A DNA stretch of 63,086 nt from positions 1 through 63,086 of the forward strand of contig JAZQAK010000003.1 in the NCBI GenBank assembly GCA_045545175.1, in the 5' to 3' direction. This document shows positions 1 through 8,669 of the stretch, one piece after another. The translations under genes and the position numbers were made by a program. Source of the stretch: RGIG6165 sp045545175. GTDB lineage: Bacteria > Bacillota > Clostridia > Oscillospirales > Feifaniaceae. Within the stretch, counting starts at the first letter, position 1. Each line of letters opens with the position of its first letter. The notes beneath the pieces are model-generated. The model worked only from the letters and a program-made list of their open reading frames with translations. It had not been told where the DNA came from and made no database searches.

Positions 1-8
1 AGCACTAC

Positions 9-109
9 AAAAAGCATTATTTTGGATGAAGAACAAGGCAAAAGACCTCCATAATCCTGACGGATATGGAGGTCTTTTAACAAAGTTATACGCCAAAATT
101 ATGCTTTTT
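9..109. repeat. Nested inverted repeats at left edge
   Basis: An outer inverted repeat (9-25 against 93-109, one mismatch in 17) encloses a perfect inner hairpin. The whole 101-nt unit can fold as a long two-tiered stem. It may be a terminator with extra structure or a small MITE-like remnant. No copy is visible elsewhere in the window, so its mobile nature is unproven. Confidence 0.45.
40..78. terminator. Intrinsic terminator downstream of serS
   Basis: A perfect 14-bp stem (40-53 with 65-78) surrounds an 11-nt loop, and the stem carries A-runs and T-runs at its outer ends. It can act on both strands. It lies about 80 bp past the serS stop and could also end whatever gene reads in from the left. 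Confidence 0.7.
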
Positions 110-155
110 GAGCGAATAATCCCTAAGTGAACACGCCCTTGGCTGTCTTTTTTAC

Positions 156-1430
156 TTATTTAATTATATCTCTGTGCATGTAGGGGACGAGGGCTTCGGG
201 GATTGTTACCGTACCGTCCCCATTCTGATAGTTTTCAAGAATTGCCGCAACCGTTCTGCCTACTGCAACACCGCTTCCGTTAAGCGTGTGTGCAAACTGA
301 GGCTTACCGCCCGCATCCTTGAAGCGACAGCCCATACGGCGTGCCTGGAAATCTTCAAAGTTTGAGCATGATGATATTTCAACGTATCTGTTGTATGAAG
401 GCATCCAAACCTCAACGTCATACGTCATTGCACTTGAGAAGCCAAGGTCACCACTGCAGAGTCTTACAACACGGTGGGGAAGACCGAGTGCCTGAAGCAC
501 GCTCTGTGCATCAAGTGTGAGGCTTTCAAGCTCTTCGTATGAGTTTTCGGGACGCGAGAATTTAACAAGTTCAACTTTATTGAACTGGTGCTGTCTGATA
601 AGACCTCTCGTATCTCTGCCTGCGCTGCCTGCTTCAGCACGGAAGCAAGCCGAATATGCGCAGTATTTTACGGGAAGCTTTGCACCGTCCATAATCTCGT
701 CACGATGCATATTCGTAACGGGAACTTCTGCCGTAGGAATAAGGAAATAATCCTTTTCGCCTTCGAGGTGGAACATATCCTCCTCAAACTTGGGAAGCTG
801 ACCCGTACCCGTCATCGACGCTCTGTTAGCCATATAGGGAGGAAGAATCTCGGTATAACCGTTATTTTCGCTGTGATAATCCATAAAGAAAGAGATTATC
901 GCCCTCTCAAGTCTTGCACCGAGGCCCTTATAGAAATGGAATCTTGCACCCGTTACCTTTGCGGCTGTATCGGGATCGAGAATATCAAGGTCCTTACCTA
1001 TATCCCAGTGAGCCTTGGGTTCAAAATCAAACTTTCTGGGCTCGCCCCATTTTCTGATTTCAACATTGTCGCTGTCATCCTTACCCACTTTAACCTTTTC
1101 GTTGGGGACGTTGGGTATTTTTTTGATCACTGCATCGAGTTTTTCCTCGATTTCGGCAAGTTTTGCACCGTCTGCCTTTATACCTTCAGAAAGTTCCCTC
1201 ATCTCAGCCATTATTTCGTCTGTGGGCTTACCTTCTTTTTTGTACTGCGGAATGAGTTTTGAAACTTCATTCTGCTTTGCTTTTCTCTGTTCGGTATCGA
1301 AAATAAGTTCTCTGCGCTGTTCGTCAAGTGCAAGAACTTCATTTATCTCCTCACCGTAGTCCTTCTGTCTTCCGAGAAGTGCCTCTCTGACACCGTCGGG
1401 ATCTGCTTTGATTCTTTTGATATCCAGCAT
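156..1430 (-). CDS. serS: Seryl-tRNA synthetase
   Basis: This 424-residue protein charges tRNA-Ser with serine in the cytoplasm and has the usual length for the family. The N-terminal ~105 residues are charged and heptad-rich, as expected for the tRNA-binding coiled-coil arm. The class II catalytic core shows TAEVP near 233, motif 2 with CFRAEAGSAGRDTRG near 262-276 and motif 3 with GVAVGRT near 390. The ATG is preceded by an AAGGAG site inside the 12-nt gap after parB. It therefore looks like the last gene of a parA-parB-serS operon, an unusual partner for the partition genes. No T-box leader is visible. Confidence 0.97.
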   Translation of the reverse strand: MLDIKRIKADPDGVREALLGRQKDYGEEINEVLALDEQRRELIFDTEQRKAKQNEVSKLIPQYKKEGKPTDEIMAEMRELSEGIKADGAKLAEIEEKLDAVIKKIPNVPNEKVKVGKDDSDNVEIRKWGEPRKFDFEPKAHWDIGKDLDILDPDTAAKVTGARFHFYKGLGARLERAIISFFMDYHSENNGYTEILPPYMANRASMTGTGQLPKFEEDMFHLEGEKDYFLIPTAEVPVTNMHRDEIMDGAKLPVKYCAYSACFRAEAGSAGRDTRGLIRQHQFNKVELVKFSRPENSYEELESLTLDAQSVLQALGLPHRVVRLCSGDLGFSSAMTYDVEVWMPSYNRYVEISSCSNFEDFQARRMGCRFKDAGGKPQFAHTLNGSGVAVGRTVAAILENYQNGDGTVTIPEALVPYMHRDIIK

Positions 1431-1442
1431 TTTACCGTCTCC

Positions 1443-2306
1443 TTACATATCTATATCAATATTAAGTGAATCCATAAGTTTGTTCAAATCTTCACTGTCG
1501 TAAAATTCAATTTCGAGCACACCCTTGCTTCCCTTGGTAACAAGATGCGTCTTCCTGCCGAGAATTGAACCGAGTTTTCTCTCAAATTCCTCTGCAATAT
1601 AACTGTCAAACATCATATTCTGACCTTTTTCGTGCTTGACGGGTGAGCTTTTTGCAAGTCTTTCCGTCGTTCTCACCGAAAGCCCTTCACGGACTGCCTT
1701 TTCAGCAAGTAGGGCCATTGCCTTTTCATCGGCACAGCCGAGTATTGCCCTTGCGTGACCTGCCGAAAGAGCACCGTTTTTAACGTACGCCAAAACGGAT
1801 GAGGGAAGTGACAGAAGCCTCATGGCATTTGCCACCGCCGGTCTTGACTTGCCCACTTTTTTTGCAATTTCATCCTGCGTAAGATCGTATGCTTTTGCAA
1901 GATTTTCGTAACCGAGCGCCTCTTCGACGGGATTTAAATCCTCACGCTGAAGATTTTCTATAAGTGCAACCTCCATAGTCGTTGCGTCGTCATAACTCGT
2001 AACTATTGCAGGAATTGTTTTAAGACCCGCAATTTTGGATGCACGCCAACGGCGTTCACCCGCAATTATCTGATACTGACCGTTGTCCGACGGGCGCACG
2101 ATAATCGGTGATATTACACCGTGAGTTTCAATACTGCTTGCAAGCTCTGCAAGCGCATCCTTATCAAAGTCCTTTCTCGGCTGATTTCTGTTGGGTTCAA
2201 CCTGACTTATTTTAAGTTCCGTAATGCCCGAAGTAACGTCTTTCGTATCTCCGCTGTCCTCAAAGAGCGCTTCAATACCCCTTCCGAGACCCTTTTTTAT
2301 AGCCAT
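1443..2306 (-). CDS. parB: Chromosome partitioning protein ParB (Spo0J)
   Basis: This 287-residue ParB/Spo0J-type protein binds parS and loads onto origin-proximal DNA, working with ParA in segregation. The N-terminus (KKGLGRGIEALF) is typical of chromosomal ParB. The CTPase/ParB-box region carries GERRWRA near 83-89 and ENLQREDLNP near 117-126. A helix-turn-helix lies near 142-163 and LSAGHARAILG follows. It is 10 nt downstream of parA. Two near-perfect parS sites for it occur at 32.49 and 32.52 kb in this same window. Confidence 0.96.
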   Translation of the reverse strand: MAIKKGLGRGIEALFEDSGDTKDVTSGITELKISQVEPNRNQPRKDFDKDALAELASSIETHGVISPIIVRPSDNGQYQIIAGERRWRASKIAGLKTIPAIVTSYDDATTMEVALIENLQREDLNPVEEALGYENLAKAYDLTQDEIAKKVGKSRPAVANAMRLLSLPSSVLAYVKNGALSAGHARAILGCADEKAMALLAEKAVREGLSVRTTERLAKSSPVKHEKGQNMMFDSYIAEEFERKLGSILGRKTHLVTKGSKGVLEIEFYDSEDLNKLMDSLNIDIDM

Positions 2307-2316
2307 CGTAAACTCC

Positions 2317-3078
2317 CTATCTGTTATTTTTCAAAAATTCTTTGGCAAGTTCACCGTAACTTTCAGCACCCCTCGAAGTCTTGTCATAGTACATTACGGG
2401 CATACCGAAACTCGGTGCTTCCGACAGACGAACGTTTCTGGGAATAACCGTCTTATATACCTTGCCGGGAAAATATTTCTTTATTTCTTTTGAAACCTGT
2501 GCCGTGAGGTTGAGCTGACCGTTGAACATAGTGAGCAGCACACCCTCAATTTCAATATCTTTATTATACATCTTTTTGACGGTACGTACCGTATTCATAA
2601 GCTGACTGATACCCTCAAGCGCATAATACTCACACTGAACGGGGATGAGCACGCTGTCAGCCGCCGACAGAGCATTGAGCGTTACAAGCCCGAGTGAGGG
2701 GGGACAGTCAATAAACACGTAATCATATTTTTCTTTACTTGCCGAAAGCGCGTCACGCAACACGTACTGCCTTGCATCTGCCGAAACAAGTTCAATTTCC
2801 GCCCCTGCAAGTGCCATACTTGAAGGAATTATCGAAACGTTTTTAAACTGTGTCTTTACAGTGTTTTCATCAAGTGTGCGTTCGCCCGTTAAAACGGCAT
2901 AAAGCGACGATTCTTCAGGCCTTTTGAATACGCCGAAACCGCTTGAGGCGTTACCCTGCGGGTCAGCATCTATAAGAAGCACCTTTTTGCCTGCCGCACC
3001 TACGCCTGCTGCAAGATTTACGGCAGTCGTCGTCTTCCCGACACCGCCTTTTTGGTTTGCTATTGCAATAATTTTCAT
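2317..3078 (-). CDS. parA: Chromosome partitioning ATPase ParA (Soj)
   Basis: This 253-residue deviant Walker ATPase works with ParB in origin segregation, and in relatives it also modulates DnaA. The Walker A motif KGGVGKTT lies at residues 10-17, followed by the DADPQGNASSG signature near 40-50. I place the start at the ATG at 3078, because the family begins MKIIAIANQKGGVGKTT and an AAAGG site sits just upstream. A longer in-frame extension would run through the divergent promoters and into the opposite gene. Confidence 0.96.
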   Translation of the reverse strand: MKIIAIANQKGGVGKTTTAVNLAAGVGAAGKKVLLIDADPQGNASSGFGVFKRPEESSLYAVLTGERTLDENTVKTQFKNVSIIPSSMALAGAEIELVSADARQYVLRDALSASKEKYDYVFIDCPPSLGLVTLNALSAADSVLIPVQCEYYALEGISQLMNTVRTVKKMYNKDIEIEGVLLTMFNGQLNLTAQVSKEIKKYFPGKVYKTVIPRNVRLSEAPSFGMPVMYYDKTSRGAESYGELAKEFLKNNR

Positions 3079-3097
3079 ATATGCTACCTTTAACCGT

Positions 3098-3126
3098 TTG
3101 ATTTCTGTATGTCTATATATTATAAT
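3098..3126 (+). promoter_or_regulatory. Promoter of the cysteine desulfurase operon
   Basis: The plus strand reads TTGATT, a 17-bp spacer and TATAAT, about 35 bp upstream of the gene. The -10 hexamer (3121-3126) overlaps the -10 hexamer of the opposing parA promoter (3119-3124). Confidence 0.7.
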
Positions 3127-3147
3127 ATAGTAAGTAAATTTTTTCAA
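3119..3147 (-). promoter_or_regulatory. Promoter of parA-parB-serS
   Basis: The minus strand reads TTGAAA, a 17-bp spacer and TATAAT, about 40 bp upstream of the parA start. Its -10 box shares a TATA-rich palindrome with the promoter of the divergent cysteine desulfurase, so the two promoters overlap physically. Confidence 0.7.
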
Positions 3148-3161
3148 TATCGGAGTTGAAA

Positions 3162-4286
3162 ATGATATATCTTGATAATGCGGCAACGACCTTGCCGCTT
3201 GATAAGGCACTCGAAAAATATATTGACGTGAGTAAAAACGCCTTTGGCAACTCATCCTCCATGCACACGGCAGGTCTTGACGCCGTAAATGCGCTTGAGA
3301 ATGCACGCACGTCCGTGGCATCGCTTCTCGCTTGCGACAAAAGTGAAGTGTATTTCACAAGCGGTGGTACGGAAAGTGACAATATTGCAATTTTCGGCAC
3401 TGTACGTCGGCTTAACAGGCGTGGCAAAAAAATAATTACCTGTGCTTATGAACATGCCGCAGTTGAAAACTGTATGAAAGAACTTGAAAAACAGGGTTTT
3501 GAGGTCATCCGTATAGGCACGAAAGACGGTGCTTTTGATATTGATGCTTTTGAAAATGCTCTGTCTGAGGACGTTATTCTCATTTCGGTTATGTATGCCA
3601 ACAACGAAACGGGGCTTATCAACCCGATTGAACGTATAAAACCGCTTCGTGACAGGCTTGCCCCTGCAGCATATATACACACGGATGCCGTTCAAGCCTT
3701 CGGCAAGTTGCCCTGCGACGTAGCACGGCTTGGCGTTGACCTGCTTTCCGTGTCGTCACACAAAATAGGCGGTGTCAAGGGAATTGGTGCTCTTTACATA
3801 AGAAAGGGCGTTACGATTTCATCCCCCGTCTTTGGCGGCGGTCACGAAAAGGGGATAAGAAGCGGTACGGTAAACGTGCCTGCTGCCGCAGCCTTCGGTG
3901 TGGCTTGTGAAAATGCAAACCCCGCTAAAAATTACACGGCAGTTTCCGCACTTCGCAAATACGCCTGTGAAAAACTTGATTTTGTTAAAACACACACTTT
4001 TTCTGCACAGTCACCCTACGTTTTAAGCGTTACGGCTGACGGATATAAGGGTGAAACGCTTCTCCACTATTTAAATTCAAAGGACATTCTGGTTGCGACG
4101 GCATCTGCCTGCTCGTCAAACGGTAAAAAGGACGGCAGGGTGCTTATGAGTCAGGGGTATGACGAAAACGAGGTTTCCTCCGTTCTTCGCATAAGTTTTT
4201 GCGCCGACAACACCAAAGAAGATATAGATGCGCTTGCAGCGGCACTTAAAGAGGGGCTTGGCACCCTTTCAAAAGGAGTAAAATAA
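3162..4286 (+). CDS. Cysteine desulfurase, NifS/IscS family
   Basis: This 374-residue PLP enzyme takes sulfur from cysteine and leaves a protein persulfide. Visible landmarks are LDNAATT at the N-terminus, the stacking His98 in YEHAA, the PLP lysine Lys201 in SSHKIGG and the likely persulfide Cys317 in ATASACSSNG. I chose the ATG at 3162 because GGAG at 3152-3155 is correctly spaced from it. A TTG six bases upstream would sit on that site. Its stop overlaps the start of thiI, so its likely partner is ThiI, as with B. subtilis NifZ, rather than an Fe-S scaffold. No iscU-like gene is nearby. Confidence 0.93.
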   Translation: MIYLDNAATTLPLDKALEKYIDVSKNAFGNSSSMHTAGLDAVNALENARTSVASLLACDKSEVYFTSGGTESDNIAIFGTVRRLNRRGKKIITCAYEHAAVENCMKELEKQGFEVIRIGTKDGAFDIDAFENALSEDVILISVMYANNETGLINPIERIKPLRDRLAPAAYIHTDAVQAFGKLPCDVARLGVDLLSVSSHKIGGVKGIGALYIRKGVTISSPVFGGGHEKGIRSGTVNVPAAAAFGVACENANPAKNYTAVSALRKYACEKLDFVKTHTFSAQSPYVLSVTADGYKGETLLHYLNSKDILVATASACSSNGKKDGRVLMSQGYDENEVSSVLRISFCADNTKEDIDALAAALKEGLGTLSKGVK

Positions 4287-5506
4287 TGAAAGAAATAATT
4301 CTCGCCAAATTCGGCGAACTCGTATTAAAAGGGCTTAACCGCCGTTCATTCGAGGCGGTTATCGAAAGAAACACAATGCGTGCACTTGAACCTATAGGAA
4401 AATTTTCATTTTTCAACGTTCAGTCCACCATTTATATCGAATGCGAGGATGACGGCCCGTTTGCCGACGCCCTTATTGCAAGGGCAAAGGAAAGGGTGCG
4501 TGACATTTTTGGCTTCGTTTCCGTTTCAACGGCTGCAGCAACTGAAAAGGATATGGATGCCATTGCAAAAACCGCAAAAGAATATCTTGCACCAACACTT
4601 TCAGCGGTAAAAACCTTCAAGGTCGAGGCAAAGAGAAGTGATAAACGTTTCCCCCTCAAATCGCCCGAAATATGCAGGGAAATCGGGGGCGTGCTTTTAT
4701 CCACCTTCCACCATCTTAAAGTTGATGTGCACAATCCCGACGTGACGGTATACGTTGAAATCCGTGACAGAGGTGCATATATCCACTGCGGTAGAGAACA
4801 GGGGGCAGGCGGTCTGCCCGTAGGAACAAGCGGTAAGGCAACACTTCTTTTGTCGGGCGGTATAGACTCGCCCGTAGCAGGCTATATGATGGCAAGAAGA
4901 GGCGTTTCTCTGTCGGCTGTTTATTTTTCCACACCGCCGTATACGAGTGAGCGTGCCACACAGAAGGTTATCGACCTCGCAAAGATTGTTTCACGCTATG
5001 CAGGTCCGTTTAAACTTTTCGTGGTGCCCTTTACGCATATTCAGGAGGAGATTGCAAAGCACTGCAGAAGCGAACTCTTTACCATAATTATGCGCCGTTT
5101 TATGTTCCGCTGTGCAGAAAAAATCTGTCTTTCACAAAAGGGTGGTGCACTTATAACGGGTGAGAGTCTCGGTCAGGTTGCAAGTCAGACGATACCTGCA
5201 ATAAGCGTTACGGGTGAGGTTGTATCAATCCCCGTATTCCAGCCTCTTATAGGCATGGACAAAGAAGAAATAACTCGCATTTCACGCAAAATAGGTGCTT
5301 TTGAAACAAGTATTCTTCCTTATGAGGACTGTTGTGCACTCTTTTCACCCAAGCACCCCAAAACGCATCCCCGCTCGGATGAACTTGTAAAAGAAGAACG
5401 CCATTTTGACATAGACTCACTTGTTGACGAGGCACTCAGGGAGTCCCGTCTTATCCGTGTTGACTACGACGGTGAAACCGTTGAAGTTGAAAAGAGGTAT
5501 GACTGA
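4286..5506 (+). CDS. thiI: tRNA 4-thiouridine sulfurtransferase ThiI
   Basis: This 406-residue enzyme uses ATP and persulfide sulfur to make 4-thiouridine in tRNA, and can also feed thiamine thiazole synthesis. It has an N-terminal ferredoxin-like/THUMP region (about 1-165) and an adenylating PP-loop SGGIDSP at about 190-196. It lacks the C-terminal rhodanese domain of the E. coli enzyme, as is normal in Firmicutes. Sulfur would then come from the adjacent desulfurase, whose stop codon overlaps this ATG (TAATG). Confidence 0.94.
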   Translation: MKEIILAKFGELVLKGLNRRSFEAVIERNTMRALEPIGKFSFFNVQSTIYIECEDDGPFADALIARAKERVRDIFGFVSVSTAAATEKDMDAIAKTAKEYLAPTLSAVKTFKVEAKRSDKRFPLKSPEICREIGGVLLSTFHHLKVDVHNPDVTVYVEIRDRGAYIHCGREQGAGGLPVGTSGKATLLLSGGIDSPVAGYMMARRGVSLSAVYFSTPPYTSERATQKVIDLAKIVSRYAGPFKLFVVPFTHIQEEIAKHCRSELFTIIMRRFMFRCAEKICLSQKGGALITGESLGQVASQTIPAISVTGEVVSIPVFQPLIGMDKEEITRISRKIGAFETSILPYEDCCALFSPKHPKTHPRSDELVKEERHFDIDSLVDEALRESRLIRVDYDGETVEVEKRYD

Positions 5507-6741
5507 TGAAGGCAGAGATAATTGCCGTCGGCACGGAACTGCTTTTGGGCAATACGGTTAATACAAATGCCACCTTTCTTGCACAAAGGCTTCAGGAGTG
5601 CGGTGTTGAAAGTTACCGTCAGGTTGTTGTCGGTGATAATATCACGAGAATTGCCGATGCAATAAAATCCGCACTGTCAAACGACATCATTCTTATATGC
5701 GGAGGTCTCGGACCGACGGGTGATGACGTTACGCGTGACGCCGTTGCACTTGCGGCAGGAAAAAAGTTGTACGAAGATCAAGTGTGCAGGCAAAAAGTTT
5801 CCGATTATATAAATAAAGCAGGAACGCCTCTTACCGAAAACAATTTCCGTCAGGCGTTACTTCCCGAAGGTGCCGTCGTTCTTCACAACGAAAACGGAAG
5901 TGCCGAAAGTTTCTACCTTGATATAAATAATACGAGAGTTTACGTTCTGCCCGGTCCGCCAAGAGAACTTAAACCGATTTTTGACAAATACATCGCTCCC
6001 GAAATATCGGGTGAGAGTGTGCTTGTAAAAAGGCAACTTCGCCTTTTCGGAATATGGGAGAGTGCGCTCGAAACGAAAATAGCACACTATACCCATGATC
6101 TTGCAAATCCCTCCGTCGGCATATACGCCTCACACGGCGGTGTTATGCTGCAGGTGACCGCAAGGGCAAAAACTTTAAACGAGGCTGAAAATATGCTTGT
6201 CCCCGTGGTTGATGACCTTTGTGACATTTTAGGGGATGACGTATACGGCATTGACGTTGACAATATCGAGCATGCCGTTGTAAATATGCTCACAGAACAG
6301 GGCAAAAAACTTGCCGTTGCAGAAAGTTGTACGGGCGGTCTTATCGCAAAACGAATCGTAGACAGACCGGGTGCTTCTGCTGTTTTTGACTGCGGTGTCG
6401 TTTCCTATTCAAATGAAATAAAGCATAAAGTGCTCGGTGTCAGCAAAGAAACGCTTGAAAAATACGGGGCGGTTTCATCGCAAACGGCGGCAGAAATGGC
6501 TCGTGGTGTGCTCAAACTGTCGGGTGCTGATATTGCAGTTTCGGTGACGGGTATTGCAGGGCCTGACGGCGGAACACCCGAAAAACCCGTCGGTACGGTA
6601 TGGTACGGCATTGCCGACAAAAACGGTGTAAAAACTTTTAAAAACGTCGTCTCCCGTGACGGTGCCGACAGAAATTATATTCGCGAATATTCGGCGTCAT
6701 ACGCCTTGAATCTTGTCAGGAAGCACCTCTCTTGTGTCTGA
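5506..6741 (+). CDS. cinA: CinA-family protein (NMN amidohydrolase type)
   Basis: This 411-residue CinA has two domains. The N-terminal MoCF-like domain starts MKAEIIAVGTELLLG and contains GGLGPTGDDVT. The C-terminal PncC-like amidohydrolase (about 250-411) carries AESCTGGLI and VTGIAGPDGGT. PncC-type enzymes deamidate nicotinamide mononucleotide, and in transformable Firmicutes CinA is a competence-linked partner of RecA. Start and stop overlap with thiI (TGATG). No recA follows, so the common cinA-recA pair is absent here. Confidence 0.93.
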   Translation: MKAEIIAVGTELLLGNTVNTNATFLAQRLQECGVESYRQVVVGDNITRIADAIKSALSNDIILICGGLGPTGDDVTRDAVALAAGKKLYEDQVCRQKVSDYINKAGTPLTENNFRQALLPEGAVVLHNENGSAESFYLDINNTRVYVLPGPPRELKPIFDKYIAPEISGESVLVKRQLRLFGIWESALETKIAHYTHDLANPSVGIYASHGGVMLQVTARAKTLNEAENMLVPVVDDLCDILGDDVYGIDVDNIEHAVVNMLTEQGKKLAVAESCTGGLIAKRIVDRPGASAVFDCGVVSYSNEIKHKVLGVSKETLEKYGAVSSQTAAEMARGVLKLSGADIAVSVTGIAGPDGGTPEKPVGTVWYGIADKNGVKTFKNVVSRDGADRNYIREYSASYALNLVRKHLSCV

Positions 6742-6793
6742 TTTGAGATTTGAACGCAATATAATGTGTTTAAAATTTATTAAAAAAATTTGG

Positions 6794-6822
6794 TTGACAC
6801 GCAGCTGTATTTTATGTATAAT
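6794..6822 (+). promoter_or_regulatory. Consensus promoter of rpmH
   Basis: TTGACA (6794-6799), a 17-bp spacer and TATAAT (6817-6822) match the sigma-A consensus perfectly. This suits a ribosomal protein gene that needs very high transcription. The leader to rpmH is about 55 nt. Confidence 0.9.
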
Positions 6823-6884
6823 TGTTGGTGCAGCTTTAAAAATATTATAATTATTATATAAAGAAGTCGAAAGGAGTGGCTACA

Positions 6885-7019
6885 ATGTTAAGAACATACC
6901 AGCCCAAGAAGAGACATAGAAGCAAAGTTCATGGCTTCAGAAAAAGAATGTCAACAAGAAACGGCAGAAAAGTGCTTGCTCGCAGAAGAGCAAAGGGCAG
7001 AGCAAGACTCTCTTACTAA
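6885..7019 (+). CDS. rpmH: 50S ribosomal protein L34
   Basis: This 44-residue, extremely basic protein reads MLRTYQPKKRHRSKVHGF, then a stretch rich in Arg and Lys, and ends RARLSY. It is a full-length match to L34. AAGGAG sits about nine bases before the ATG. It heads the rpmH-rnpA-yidD-yidC-jag-mnmE-mnmG-rsmG block usually found next to dnaA. Here the block is about 28 kb from dnaA and points towards it. Confidence 0.97.
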   Translation: MLRTYQPKKRHRSKVHGFRKRMSTRNGRKVLARRRAKGRARLSY

Positions 7020-7027
7020 GTCTCATT

Positions 7028-7051
7028 AAGACCGACAAGCTCGGTCTTTTT
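7028..7051 (+). terminator. Terminator/attenuator between rpmH and rnpA
   Basis: An 8-bp stem (7028-7035 with 7041-7048) has a 5-nt loop and is followed by a T-run. It lies only 17 bases before the rnpA ATG. It probably stops much of the rpmH transcription and lets a fraction read into rnpA, giving L34 in excess over RNase P protein. Confidence 0.7.
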
Positions 7052-7067
7052 GTTTATAACTGACGTT

Positions 7068-7415
7068 ATGAAAAACACAATCAACAAAAATCACGAATTT
7101 CGTCGTGCATATTACAAGGGCAACTCTGCGCCCGGCTCCAAGGTGGTAGTTTACGTTGTGAAAAACCGCCTCGGGGTTAACCGGCTCGGCCTTACTGTGA
7201 GTAAGAAGAAAATACGACAATCCGTTCAGCGCAACAGATGTAAACGTCTGATGCGTGAGGCTTTTCGTACTCTTTCTCCGCAGGTTAAGGGCGGGCTTGA
7301 TTTTGTTATAGCAGCAAAATCTGCCTGCATAACGGCAACCTGTGCAGAGGTGACTGCGGATATGCGCCGTCTTTTTGACAAACTCGGTGTGCTCAATGAA
7401 GAAACTACTGATTAA
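7068..7415 (+). CDS. rnpA: Ribonuclease P protein component
   Basis: This 115-residue protein subunit of RNase P helps the catalytic RNA mature the 5' ends of tRNAs. The RNR signature is visible as VQRNRCKRLMREAFR in the middle of the protein. I take the ATG at 7068, where the protein starts MKNTINKNHEFRRAY as in relatives. A TTG 18 bases upstream lies on the terminator T-run. No good Shine-Dalgarno sequence precedes the ATG, consistent with low expression. The 3' end overlaps yidD by 20 bases. Confidence 0.95.
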   Translation: MKNTINKNHEFRRAYYKGNSAPGSKVVVYVVKNRLGVNRLGLTVSKKKIRQSVQRNRCKRLMREAFRTLSPQVKGGLDFVIAAKSACITATCAEVTADMRRLFDKLGVLNEETTD

Positions 7416-7626
7416 ACTTATAACGTTTTACCAGAAACGTATATCACCGCACAAAAAGGCGTGTTGCAGGTATTATCCGACCTGTTCTCAATATGCAAAA
7501 GAAGCGATTGAAATTCACGGTGCAGCAAAAGGGTCTCTGCTCGCTATATGGCGTATCCTGCGTTGCAACCCCCTATTTAAAGGCGGTATAGACTTTGTTC
7601 CGCCGAGAAAGGACAAAAAGAAATGA
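7396..7626 (+). CDS. yidD: Membrane protein insertion efficiency factor YidD
   Basis: This 76-residue YidD-family protein supports membrane protein insertion alongside YidC. The signature CRYYPTCSQYA, the GSLLAIWRILRCNP stretch and GGIDFVPP are all present. I start it at the ATG at 7396 (MKKLLIKLITFYQK), inside the rnpA 3' end, rather than at an upstream in-frame start. Its stop overlaps the yidC ATG (ATGA), so the two are translationally coupled. Confidence 0.93.
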   Translation: MKKLLIKLITFYQKRISPHKKACCRYYPTCSQYAKEAIEIHGAAKGSLLAIWRILRCNPLFKGGIDFVPPRKDKKK

Positions 7627-8669
7627 GTATAATTTACGAGTTTTTCGGCACAATACTTAAATTTTTCTACGATTTGTGCAACAACTACGGTGTGGCTCTT
7701 ATCCTCTTTACCCTTGCGGTGAAGGTGCTCCTTCTCCCGCTTGGTATCAAGCAGCAGAAAAACACCATCAAGCAGATTAAGCTTCAGCCTAAAGAAAGGC
7801 TTATCCGCAAAAAATTTGCATACGATAAAAACCTTGCACAGCAGAAGGTTATGGAGTTTTATCAGAAAGAAGGCTTCAACCCCATGGGCGGTTGTCTTCC
7901 CTTACTTATCCAGCTTCCCATTCTGTTTATTCTTTACAGGGTTATTCAGCAGCCTCTCACCTACATTTCAGGTTACTCGGCTGAGGCGATAACTGCCATT
8001 TCCACAAAGTTGCAGTCACTTTCGCTGACAGAGGCTGAACTTGCACTTATGGAAAAATTCACTGTAAACCCCCAGTACGGCGAAATTTCGCTTATGCAGG
8101 TGATGTCATCACACATAGCAGAACTCGGTGAACTTTTTAAAGGTGTTCCCGATTTTAATTTCCTTGGTATGGACCTTACCTTAACGCCGAGTCTTTCAAA
8201 CTTCAATCTGCTTCTTCTGATTCCGCTGTTTTCTTTCCTTACTTCTGTTCTGCAGACGCTTGTTTCGCAGTCAACAACAAAGTACACATCCCAGAATCAG
8301 CAGCAAAACAACAGCCTCATGATGTTTATCATGGGCCCCGGTATCTCGCTTGTTTTCACCTTTATGTTCAACGCAGGTATCGGTCTTTACTGGATAATTT
8401 CAAACGTGTTTGGCGTTCTGCAGACACTTCTTTTAAATGCATTTATGTCACCCGCGCAGGCGGCTGCTGATGCTGAATATGAGTTAAAGCAGGCTGTTTT
8501 GGAGAGAAAACTCAAAAAATCAAGACTTGCAAAAGAACGTCAGGAACGTATTGAACAGGAAAAGCTTGATAAGAAAAATGCTGCGAGAAAGGCAGCAGGT
8601 CAGAAACCCCTCACGTCACTTGAGGAAAAATCGACAGAAGAAGAAAACGGAGAAGACGAAAATGATTAA
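7623..8669 (+). CDS. yidC: Membrane protein insertase YidC (OxaA/SpoIIIJ)
   Basis: This 348-residue YidC1/OxaA-type insertase helps nascent proteins fold into the cytoplasmic membrane. Hydrophobic segments fall near 10-35, 90-110, 190-215 and 230-270. The conserved QxPxxxxLYxVI region (IQLPILFILYRVIQQP) is present. The C-terminal ~70 residues are a charged tail, as in Gram-positive forms. There is no obvious lipobox at the N-terminus, unlike B. subtilis SpoIIIJ. It overlaps jag by 8 bases. Confidence 0.94.
   Translation: MSIIYEFFGTILKFFYDLCNNYGVALILFTLAVKVLLLPLGIKQQKNTIKQIKLQPKERLIRKKFAYDKNLAQQKVMEFYQKEGFNPMGGCLPLLIQLPILFILYRVIQQPLTYISGYSAEAITAISTKLQSLSLTEAELALMEKFTVNPQYGEISLMQVMSSHIAELGELFKGVPDFNFLGMDLTLTPSLSNFNLLLLIPLFSFLTSVLQTLVSQSTTKYTSQNQQQNNSLMMFIMGPGISLVFTFMFNAGIGLYWIISNVFGVLQTLLLNAFMSPAQAAADAEYELKQAVLERKLKKSRLAKERQERIEQEKLDKKNAARKAAGQKPLTSLEEKSTEEENGEDEND

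Noticed and set aside
588..1262. 224-codon open frame opposite serS
   Set aside because: It is fully antisense to a well-supported synthetase gene with no ribosome binding site.
3079..3321. N-terminal extension of ParA by about 80 residues
   Set aside because: The extension crosses two promoters and the opposite-strand desulfurase gene. The Walker A motif of ParA must lie near residue 10.
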